A stretch of DNA of 5,844 bases, from positions 1 through 5,844 of the forward strand of contig NZ_CALIAA010000027.1 in NCBI RefSeq assembly GCF_938040765.1, written 5' to 3'. Source of the stretch: an uncultured Fretibacterium sp. Its GTDB lineage: Bacteria > Synergistota > Synergistia > Synergistales > Aminobacteriaceae. This document shows positions 1-5,463 of this stretch, one piece after another (position 1 is the stretch's first letter; every line of letters begins with the position of its first letter). The notes under the pieces are model-generated. The model was not told the DNA's origin. It made no database searches and saw only the letters and a list, made by a program, of their open reading frames with translations. A program made the translations under genes and the position numbers.

Positions 1-20
1 TAAGAATATCCTCTCAATCG

Positions 21-44
21 TAAAGTTTTGTTAATCAAACTTTA
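21..44. promoter_or_regulatory. Candidate operator palindrome upstream of troA
   Basis: An imperfect 24-bp palindrome has perfect 8-bp arms, TAAAGTTT at 21-28 and AAACTTTA at 37-44, around a centre containing TTAA; 20 of 24 positions are symmetric. It lies 68 bases before the troA start codon in an AT-rich leader that contrasts with the GC-rich genes. Metal-uptake operons of this family are usually repressed by a dimeric DtxR/TroR/MntR- or Fur/Zur-type protein that binds such palindromes, so an operator role is inferred from position and symmetry. I do not recognise it as a match to a specific known box. No convincing -35/-10 pair could be assigned in 1-111. Confidence 0.4.
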
Positions 45-95
45 TGTATCCCTTTTGCCTTCTATGCGATTCCTGTGCACAGAAGAACTTTTCCC

Positions 96-101
96 AAGGA
101 G
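96..101 (+). promoter_or_regulatory. Ribosome binding site of troA
   Basis: AAGGAG ends ten bases before the ATG at 112. It decides the start against the in-frame ATGs at 28 and 64, neither of which has a comparable site in front. Confidence 0.7.
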
Positions 102-111
102 ATTTTTTGCG

Positions 112-1032
112 ATGAAACATTTTGAAACGATGAAAAAGAGGATGACGGCGCTTCCGATGTTTTTCCTGTTCCTGCTGTCCTTCTCCGCCGTCGGGCGGGC
201 CGAGGTGCGGGTCGTCGCCACGACGACGATGCTCGCCGACCTGGCCCGAGTCGTCGGCGGCCCCCACGTCGCGGTGGACGGCCTGATGGGGCCCGGAATC
301 GACCCGCACCTCTATCAGGCCAGCGCCGGGGACGTCGGCAAAATGCGGAGGGCGGACGTCGTCGTCCACAACGGACTGCACCTCGAGGGCAAGATGGGGG
401 ACGTCTTCGCGGCGCTGGACCGGCAAAACAAGACCGTGATCTGCGCCGCCGACGGCATCGACCGGGCGGATATCCTGACGGACGAAGGGGGTATCCCGGA
501 CCCGCACATCTGGTTTGACGTCCGGCTCTGGAAGGGCGCCGCCGCGGAGGTGGCCCGCGGGCTGGAGAAAGCGGACCCCGACCACGCGGAGGACTACAAG
601 GCCAATGCCAAAAGGTACGAGAAGGACCTCGAGGACCTTCAGCGTTACATCGAGGACAGGGTTCGGGAGGTCCCCGAGGGGCAGCGCGTCATGGTGACGG
701 CGCACGACGCCTTCAACTATTTCGGAAGGGCCTACGGCTTCGAGGTGCGCGGCCTTCAGGGCATCAGCACCGCGGCCGAGGCGGGCACCGCGGACGTCAG
801 CGCCCTGGCCGACTTCATCGTGGAGCGCAGGATCAAGGCGGTCTTCGTGGAGTCCTCCGTCCCGCGCAAGACCATCGAGGCCCTTCAGGCCGCGGTGAAG
901 GCCCGTGGGTTCGACGTGGGCATCGGCGGCGAGCTCTACTCCGACTCGCTCGGCGGGGCCGGTTCCGGTGCGGAGACCTACATCTCGACCGTAAAGGCGA
1001 ACGTGGACACCATCACGAGCGCCCTGAAGTGA
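112..1032 (+). CDS. troA: TroA-like periplasmic Mn/Zn-binding protein of a metal ABC transporter
   Basis: This is the solute-binding protein (cluster A-I, ZnuA/TroA family, 306 aa) that captures a divalent metal, probably Mn(II) or Zn(II), in the periplasm and passes it to the permeases encoded downstream. Residues 1-30 are a signal peptide: basic start, hydrophobic core at about 13-27, likely cleavage after GRA. There is no lipobox cysteine. The expected ligands are visible: H66 in DPHLY, H132 in DPHIW, H198 in AHDAFNYF and D278 in SDSL. Their spacing is almost the same as H68/H133/H199/D279 of Treponema pallidum TroA, as I recall it. The stretch GLQGIST (214-220) and the GGELYSD block also read like TroA. 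The start at 112 is chosen because AAGGAG lies at 96-101, ten bases upstream; in-frame ATGs at 28 and 64 would add a non-signal-like extension, and one at 130 is possible. The metal cannot be decided from sequence; a His third ligand occurs in both Zn and Mn binders. Confidence 0.93.
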   Translation: MKHFETMKKRMTALPMFFLFLLSFSAVGRAEVRVVATTTMLADLARVVGGPHVAVDGLMGPGIDPHLYQASAGDVGKMRRADVVVHNGLHLEGKMGDVFAALDRQNKTVICAADGIDRADILTDEGGIPDPHIWFDVRLWKGAAAEVARGLEKADPDHAEDYKANAKRYEKDLEDLQRYIEDRVREVPEGQRVMVTAHDAFNYFGRAYGFEVRGLQGISTAAEAGTADVSALADFIVERRIKAVFVESSVPRKTIEALQAAVKARGFDVGIGGELYSDSLGGAGSGAETYISTVKANVDTITSALK

Positions 1033-1045
1033 TCCCCGATTCCGG

Positions 1046-1077
1046 TCAGGTATGGATGAAATCAGGTATGGATAAAA
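1046..1077 (+). repeat. 16-bp tandem duplication in the troA-troB gap
   Basis: Two abutting 16-base units, TCAGGTATGGATGAAA (1046-1061) and TCAGGTATGGATAAAA (1062-1077), differ at one base. They fill most of the 45-base gap between troA and troB and end exactly at the troB ATG. Each unit carries a weak AGG and an ATG out of frame with troB, giving 7-codon mini-frames at 1052-1075 and 1068-1091; the second overlaps the troB start. It probably arose by slippage. Any effect on troB translation is speculative. Confidence 0.85.
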
Positions 1078-1812
1078 ATGGAGATGCGTGAAGAGAACCC
1101 CTGGGCTCTCGAGGTCGAGGACCTGACCGTCGCCTACGATATCGAGCCGGTGCTCTGGGACGTGGACCTCGACATTCCCCGGGGGAGCCTGACCGCGGTC
1201 ATCGGCCCCAACGGAGCGGGCAAGAGCACCCTGATCAAGGCCGTGCTGAAGCTGGTGCGGACCGTGGCGGGCGAGGTCCGCATCCACTCGGAGCGGGTCG
1301 CCTACGTGCCGCAGAGCGGCAGCGTGGACTGGGACTTTCCCGCCACGGTCCGCGACGTGGTGCTGATGGGGCGCTACGGCCACCTGGGATGGTTCCGGCG
1401 CCCGGGGGCTGCGGACCGCCGGATCGCCATGGAGACGCTGGAGCAGGTGGGCATGGCCGAGTTCGCCGATCGGCAGATCAGCCAGCTCTCCGGCGGCCAG
1501 CAGCAGCGGGCCTTTCTGGCTCGGGCCCTGGCCCAGGAGGCGGACCTCTACCTGATGGACGAACCGTTTCGCGGCGTGGACGCGCGGACGGAAAAAGTCA
1601 TCGTCGAGCTGCTCAAGCGCCTGAAAGGAGAGGGAAAGACCGTCGTCGTGGTGCACCACGACCTCCAGACGGTCCGAAGCTACTTCGACTGGACGGTGCT
1701 GCTCAACCTGCGGCTCATCGCAGCCGGACCGACCGACGAGGTCTTTACGGAGGAGAACGTCCGGCGCGCCTACCGCAGCACGGAGACGCTCCTTGGGGAG
1801 GGCGCGTCATGA
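1078..1812 (+). CDS. troB: Metal ABC transporter ATP-binding protein, TroB-like
   Basis: This 244-aa cytoplasmic ATPase powers the metal importer. All motifs of a working ABC ATPase are present: aromatic Y20 in the A-loop region, Walker A GPNGAGKST (43-51), Q-loop Q79 in YVPQ, signature LSGGQQQR (137-144), Walker B LYLMDEP (157-163) with E162 catalytic, D-loop GVD (166-168) and the switch region VHHDL (192-196). VPQSGSVDWDFP after the Q-loop is typical of the Mn/Zn/Fe ABC-3 ATPases (TroB, MntB, ZnuC). Length is normal for the family. The start is uncertain between ATG 1078 and ATG 1084; no strong Shine-Dalgarno precedes either, only AGG/GGAT within the tandem repeat, so this gene may depend on translation from troA. 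Its stop overlaps the next start as ATGA. Confidence 0.95.
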   Translation: MEMREENPWALEVEDLTVAYDIEPVLWDVDLDIPRGSLTAVIGPNGAGKSTLIKAVLKLVRTVAGEVRIHSERVAYVPQSGSVDWDFPATVRDVVLMGRYGHLGWFRRPGAADRRIAMETLEQVGMAEFADRQISQLSGGQQQRAFLARALAQEADLYLMDEPFRGVDARTEKVIVELLKRLKGEGKTVVVVHHDLQTVRSYFDWTVLLNLRLIAAGPTDEVFTEENVRRAYRSTETLLGEGAS

Positions 1813-2693
1813 ACGCGTTTCCCCTGCTGCACGACTATACCTTTCAGGTCGTCGCGCTGGGGGCCGCCCTGCTGGGGATGGCCAGCGGGTTGATCGGCAG
1901 CTTCGCGGTGCTGCGCCGGCAGAGTCTGTTGGGGGACGTCGTGTCCCACGCCGCGCTGCCGGGCATCGCCGCCGTTTTCCTGATGACCGGGACGAAGGAT
2001 ACCGTGTGGCTCCTGATCGGGGCTCTGTGTTCGGGGCTGACGGCCACCGGCTTCATCATCGGCGTCGTGCGCTACTCCCGCGTCAAGTTCGACACCGCGC
2101 TGGCGCTTGGGATGTCGGTCTTCTTCGGGCTGGGGCTGGTGCTGCTCACCTACGTGCAGAAGATCCCGAACTCGAACCAGGCGGGGCTCCAGCGCTTCAT
2201 CTTCGGCCAGGCCGCGGTGCTCCTGAAGAGCGACATCCTCGTCATCGCGATCACGGGCGCGGTGCTGCTGGCGCTGACCCTCCTCTTCTGGAAGGAGTTC
2301 AAGCTGCTGAGCTTCGACCCGGAGTTCGCGCGGAGCCTGGGGCTCCCTACCCGAAGCCTCAACGTCCTTCTGTCCGCCATGACCGTCGCCGCCATCATCG
2401 CGGGGCTCCAGACCGTCGGGGTCATCCTGATGAGCGCGATGCTGGTGGCCCCGGCCGTCGCCGCGCGACAGTGGACGAACCGGCTGGGGGTCATGGTGGG
2501 GCTGGCGGCCCTGTTCGGCGCCGTCTCGGGCGTGGCGGGGACCCTGGCCAGCTCCGCGCTGCCGAAGCTCCCCGCCGGCCCCGCCATCGTGGTGGCCGCG
2601 GACGTCCTTGTGCTGATCAGCCTGGCCCTCGGCAGGGCGAGAAGCGGCCGGGGCCGGAAAGGGGGCGCGCCGGGCCATGTCTCCCGAGCTTGA
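1809..2693 (+). CDS. troC: Metal ABC transporter permease, TroC-like
   Basis: This 294-aa inner-membrane protein of the ABC-3 family is one of two permease subunits forming the metal channel. It is hydrophobic throughout with roughly 7-9 membrane segments (for example about 12-35, 66-87, 97-117, 142-160, 190-220, 228-250 and 258-280). Family markers are GDVVSHAALPG (42-52) and the cytoplasmic loop WKEFKLLSFDP (161-171), where the ATPase docks. GVILMSAMLVAPA lies in a later membrane segment and is also typical. The ATG at 1809 overlaps the troB stop as ATGA, and GGAGGG at 1797-1802 sits six bases upstream, so the open frame extending further left (from 1389) is not part of the gene. The tail is short and basic, rich in R, G and K. 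It overlaps troD by 17 bases, which implies coupled translation. Confidence 0.94.
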   Translation: MNAFPLLHDYTFQVVALGAALLGMASGLIGSFAVLRRQSLLGDVVSHAALPGIAAVFLMTGTKDTVWLLIGALCSGLTATGFIIGVVRYSRVKFDTALALGMSVFFGLGLVLLTYVQKIPNSNQAGLQRFIFGQAAVLLKSDILVIAITGAVLLALTLLFWKEFKLLSFDPEFARSLGLPTRSLNVLLSAMTVAAIIAGLQTVGVILMSAMLVAPAVAARQWTNRLGVMVGLAALFGAVSGVAGTLASSALPKLPAGPAIVVAADVLVLISLALGRARSGRGRKGGAPGHVSRA

Positions 2694-3762
2694 GATTCAG
2701 CTGATCGCGGCGCTCGTCGCCGTCGCCTGCGCGCTGCCGGGCTGTTTCCTCGTGCTGCGCCGGATGTCCATGATGTCCGACGCGATCACCCACACGCTCC
2801 TGCTCGGGATCGTCCTCGCCTTCCTCGCCACGCACAGCCTGACCTCCCCGCTCCTGATCCTGGGGGCCGCGTCGGTCGGGCTCCTCACGGTCTGGCTGGC
2901 CGAGGCGCTCCAGCGCTCGCGCCGCGTCTCCGAGGACTCCGCCATCGGCCTGACCTTCCCGCTGCTCTTCAGCATCGCGATCATCCTGATCACGCACTAC
3001 GCGGACTCGGTCCACCTGGATGCGGACGCCGTCCTGCTGGGCGAGCTGGCTTTCGCCCCCTTCGACCGCATGATCGTGGGCGGCGCCGACCTCGGCCCCA
3101 AGGCCGTCTGGTCGATGGGCTGCGTGGCGTTCCTCAACCTCGCCGCCCTGCTCCTGTTCTTCAAGGAGCTGAAGCTGGCGACGTTCGACCCCATCCTGGC
3201 GGCGCTCCTGGGCTTCGCGCCCGCGTGGCTGCACTACGGCCTGATGGCGTCCGTGTCGGTTACCGCCGTAGCGGCCTTTCAGGCCGTGGGGTCCATCCTG
3301 GTCGTCGCATTTATGGTCGGTCCCCCGGCGGGCGCCTATCTGCTGACCGACGACCTGAGGAAGATGATCGTCCTGAGCGCCGTCATCGGGGTGCTGAACG
3401 CCCTGGCGGGATATTGGGCGGCCGCGTGGCTGGACGTCTCCATCGCGGGCGGCATCGCCGTGGCGACGGGGCTTTCCTTCCTCGGCATCTTCGTCCTGTC
3501 GCCCAGCCGGGGGCTGCTGAGCGCCGTTCGGCGGCGGGCCCGCCAAAAGATGGAGTATCGGGAGCGGATCGTGCTGATCCACCTCCGCCACCACGAGGGC
3601 AGCGGGGACGAGGCCGAGGAGCTGGGGGTCGGCTCCATCCACCGGCACCTCGGCTGGCCGAGGGAGCTCGCCGGCTCCGTGCTGCGGCGCCTCGAGGCCG
3701 AGGGGAAAATCCGCATCGAGGACGGGGTGGTGAAACCCGCCGCCGACACCCGATTCCGCTAA
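2677..3762 (+). CDS. troD: Metal ABC transporter permease, TroD-like, with C-terminal winged-helix-like tail
   Basis: This is the second ABC-3 permease (361 aa), expected to pair with the TroC-like subunit. Residues 1-274 are a membrane domain with the family motifs MSDAITHTLLLG (33-44) and FKELKLATFDP (162-172). Residues about 275-361 leave the membrane, start with a very basic stretch (RRRARQK) and then show helix, helix-turn-helix and wing-like order: ERIVLIHLRHHEG, SIHRHLGWPRELAGSVLRRL, then EGKIRIEDGVVKP. This resembles a MarR/DtxR-type winged helix. Extended second permeases of this sort are known in the Tro/Mnt group, where a role in sensing or protein contact is possible but not shown. 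The ATG at 2677 lies within the troC end, with AAAGGGGG at 2658-2665 as the likely ribosome binding site. Last gene of the operon; a hairpin follows directly. Confidence 0.92.
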   Translation: MSPELEIQLIAALVAVACALPGCFLVLRRMSMMSDAITHTLLLGIVLAFLATHSLTSPLLILGAASVGLLTVWLAEALQRSRRVSEDSAIGLTFPLLFSIAIILITHYADSVHLDADAVLLGELAFAPFDRMIVGGADLGPKAVWSMGCVAFLNLAALLLFFKELKLATFDPILAALLGFAPAWLHYGLMASVSVTAVAAFQAVGSILVVAFMVGPPAGAYLLTDDLRKMIVLSAVIGVLNALAGYWAAAWLDVSIAGGIAVATGLSFLGIFVLSPSRGLLSAVRRRARQKMEYRERIVLIHLRHHEGSGDEAEELGVGSIHRHLGWPRELAGSVLRRLEAEGKIRIEDGVVKPAADTRFR

Positions 3763-3765
3763 AAT

Positions 3766-3795
3766 GAGGATCGGCCCCGGAAGGGACCGATCTTC
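3766..3795. terminator. Hairpin terminator, likely bidirectional, between convergent genes
   Basis: A stem pairs 3766-3778 with 3783-3795: nine pairs (one a G-T wobble), one C-A mismatch, then three G-C pairs closed by a GGAA tetraloop of the GNRA kind. It begins four bases after the troD stop. The downstream side on the + strand is CTTACGCGATTTT, a weak T tract; on the - strand the stem is followed by ATTTTA. It sits between troD and the convergent minus-strand gene ending at 3872, so it plausibly ends transcripts from both sides. The hairpin is seen directly; the terminator role is inferred. Confidence 0.65.
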
Positions 3796-3871
3796 CTTAC
3801 GCGATTTTACGACAGCGGGGGAAGGGAACGGGGCCGCCGGGAAGACCCCTGACCGCCCCGCGCTGCCGCGC

Positions 3872-4501
3872 TCACGCCACCACGACGGAGATCCTCTGCC
3901 GGATGTGGTCTCCCTTTACGGCCTCGTCCACCATGGCGACGGCATAGTCGGCGTAGCTGATCACGCTCTCACCTCTGGAGTTCAGGGTCAGCTCCTCCCC
4001 TCCCAGGATGTACTTGCCGGTCCTCGGCCCCTCGGCCTGAAAATCCGCGGCGGGGCTGATGTAGGTCCACCTCACGTCGTCTCGGGCGCGGAGCTCCTCC
4101 AGGGCCTTGCCCATGCTGGACGCGAGCGGTTTGAAGGCGTCCGGAAAGCCGGCCCCGTCCATCAGCTGCGCCGTGTGATCGGCGTTCACGTAGAGGCTTC
4201 CTGCCCCGCCGACGACCAGCAGCCTCGTGTTCCGGCCGCTCAGGGTGTCGCACAAGTGCTTCAGCGAGGCGCTGTGCTGCGGCAGGGTCTCCGGGGTCCA
4301 GGCCGCGAAAGCGTCCACGACGACGTCGAACCCCTCCAGGTCGGAGGCGGTCAGGTCGAAGAGGTCCTTTTGAATGGACCGCTTCGCCGCGCTCCGGTTC
4401 TCCCCCCGCACCACGGCCGTGACGTCCAGCCCTCTCCTCACCGCCTCCTCGACGATGAGACGCCCCGCCTTTCCATTGGCGCAGACCACAGCGATTTTCA
4501 T
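3872..4501 (-). CDS. NAD(P)H-binding Rossmann-fold protein, COG2910 / atypical SDR type
   Basis: This 209-aa soluble protein resembles the group often annotated as putative NADH-flavin reductase or NAD(P)-dependent oxidoreductase (COG2910). The N-terminus MKIAVVCANGKAGRLI is a dinucleotide-binding strand-loop-helix; the first glycine of the usual GATGxxG is Cys7, followed by A8, N9, G10 and G13. R32 after VTAVV is where NADP-preferring members hold a basic residue. FDVVVDAFAAW (58-68) and RLLVVGGAGSLYV (93-105) are the next two strands, the latter a hallmark of this group; WTYISPAADF comes later. There is no YxxxK of classical SDRs, so catalysis of a defined reaction cannot be asserted. The ATG at 4501 is chosen over a GTG at 4516 because GGAGG (4510-4514 on this strand) lies eight bases ahead of it. 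Substrate unknown. Confidence 0.85.
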   Translation of the reverse strand: MKIAVVCANGKAGRLIVEEAVRRGLDVTAVVRGENRSAAKRSIQKDLFDLTASDLEGFDVVVDAFAAWTPETLPQHSASLKHLCDTLSGRNTRLLVVGGAGSLYVNADHTAQLMDGAGFPDAFKPLASSMGKALEELRARDDVRWTYISPAADFQAEGPRTGKYILGGEELTLNSRGESVISYADYAVAMVDEAVKGDHIRQRISVVVA

Positions 4502-4509
4502 GATTTCTT

Positions 4510-4514
4510 CCTCC
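4510..4514 (-). promoter_or_regulatory. Ribosome binding site of the NAD(P)H-binding protein gene
   Basis: On the minus strand GGAGG precedes the ATG at 4501 by eight bases. The alternative GTG at 4516 starts next to this site and has none of its own, so the shorter protein is preferred. Confidence 0.75.
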
Positions 4515-4543
4515 ACCCTTCAAAAATTTTCATCTTTTTTGTT

Positions 4544-4572
4544 CTCCCGGCATGTTTCCGCCGCGCCGGGAG
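4544..4572. repeat. Inverted repeat between the two minus-strand genes
   Basis: Perfect 8-bp arms CTCCCGGC (4544-4551) and GCCGGGAG (4565-4572) enclose 13 bases. It lies in the 161-base gap upstream of the NAD(P)H-binding protein gene. On the minus strand the stem is followed by an A-rich run, not a T run, so it is a poor intrinsic terminator for the Sir2 gene; it could be a leader hairpin or protein-binding site. The rest of the gap holds the AT-rich stretch 4520-4543 and a CGATCGATCG palindrome at 4643-4652; I could not assign a promoter. Confidence 0.5.
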
Positions 4573-4662
4573 CGGCGCATGAAGCCCGTTTGCCTCCACA
4601 TAACGACATGCCGAGCAAGGCGGGCGACAACGACGAAGTACACGATCGATCGGAACCCTGAA

Positions 4663-5463
4663 TTACGCTTCCTCGAGCTCCCTCAGGACCTCCCCGATAT
4701 CCCCATCGACGAGAATCGAGCGGCCCTCCAGCTCGCGCGGGGCGGCCGCCTCCCCCAGGTTGACGCAGGCGTAGACCGCCCTTTCGTTTTTGACGGCCAT
4801 GCGCCAAAAAGGATACTTGATGATGCCCGGCGTGTTCCAGCCCACCCCGAGCTCCAGGAACAGAAGCCGCGCGCCCTCGTGCCCCCGCAGGAAATCCCAG
4901 TACCGCCCCGCGGCGAGGCGCCAGGCCTCGTCCTCCACAAAGGTATCGTCACTGCGGAGGTTGTTCGCCATGGGGCCGCCGCACCGTGGACAGCGGGGAA
5001 TCAGCTCCGTGGGGATTCGCATGTCCCTCTGCTCGGCCACCATGCGCCGCACCGGCGCTTCGTTGTCGTAGGTCCTTTGGTGGCAGGGCTTCGCGCATTG
5101 CCACAGCCCGTAGTCCCCCTGGGTGCAGAACAGGCGGAGCTCGTCGAACCCGGCCTTCTGAAAACAGTGGTCCACGTTGGTGGTGATGACGAAACAGTCC
5201 TTGCCGCTCATCAGAGCCCGCAGCCTGCGGTAGGCCGGGCCGGCGTCCTGCGCGTAGCGGTTGAGGTGGATGTAACGGCTCCAGTAGGCCCAATACTCCT
5301 CGGGCGTGGGATAGGGGTAGAAACCAGCCGTGTACATGTCCCGGTAGCCGTACCTCCCGATGAAGTCGGCGAAGTTGCTCTCGAACCGCTCCCCGGAATA
5401 GGTCATGCCGGAGGCCGTCGACAGGCCCGACCCCGCCCCCACCACGACGGCGTCCGCCTCCGC
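4663..5463 (-). other. Sir2-family domain, SirTM-like (putative NAD-dependent protein ADP-ribosyltransferase)
   Basis: Domain region of the fusion frame, about 266 aa. NAD-binding residues are clear: GAGSGLSTASG (136-146) followed by YSGERF, and TTNVDHCFQKAGF (221-233), matching the Sir2 TxNxD block. Two cysteine pairs form the zinc site: C250/C254 in QCAKPC and C285/C288 in CPRCGG. Where deacetylase sirtuins have a catalytic His (LHG), this protein has Q242 in TQGDYG. That, with DDTFVEDE (299-306) and FLELGVGWNTPGIIKYPFW, places it with the SirTM class, reported in pathogens as protein ADP-ribosylating sirtuins acting on a lipoylated GcvH-like carrier next to a macrodomain hydrolase. No such partner is in this window. 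Only about 20-25 N-terminal residues seem lost, but they include the start and first helix; the glycine-rich NAD loop is retained. Confidence 0.82.

Noticed and set aside
28..111. Longer N-terminus for TroA from ATG 28
   Set aside because: It would place 28 extra residues before a good signal peptide and would translate through the operator-like palindrome; the Shine-Dalgarno at 96-101 supports 112.
31..1659. A 542-codon open frame on the minus strand across troA and troB
   Set aside because: It is antisense to two well-supported genes with intact motifs. Its translation is rich in H, R, G, D and V without any recognisable domain, as expected for a shadow frame in GC-rich DNA.
1389..1808. 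Upstream extension of the TroC-like frame inside troB
   Set aside because: Overlaps the conserved ATPase motifs of troB; the ATG at 1809 has its own ribosome binding site and the usual ATGA overlap.
2617..3648. A 343-codon minus-strand open frame opposite troD
   Set aside because: Low-complexity Q/D/R/G-rich translation with no domain, antisense to a clear permease.
4544..4572. Intrinsic terminator for the Sir2 fusion gene
   Set aside because: On the minus strand the stem is followed by A-rich, not T-rich, sequence; the T run lies on the wrong side.
3764..4582. A 272-codon plus-strand open frame right after troD
   Set aside because: It covers the terminator hairpin and the antisense of the Rossmann-fold gene; the minus-strand protein has clear family motifs and a strong ribosome binding site.
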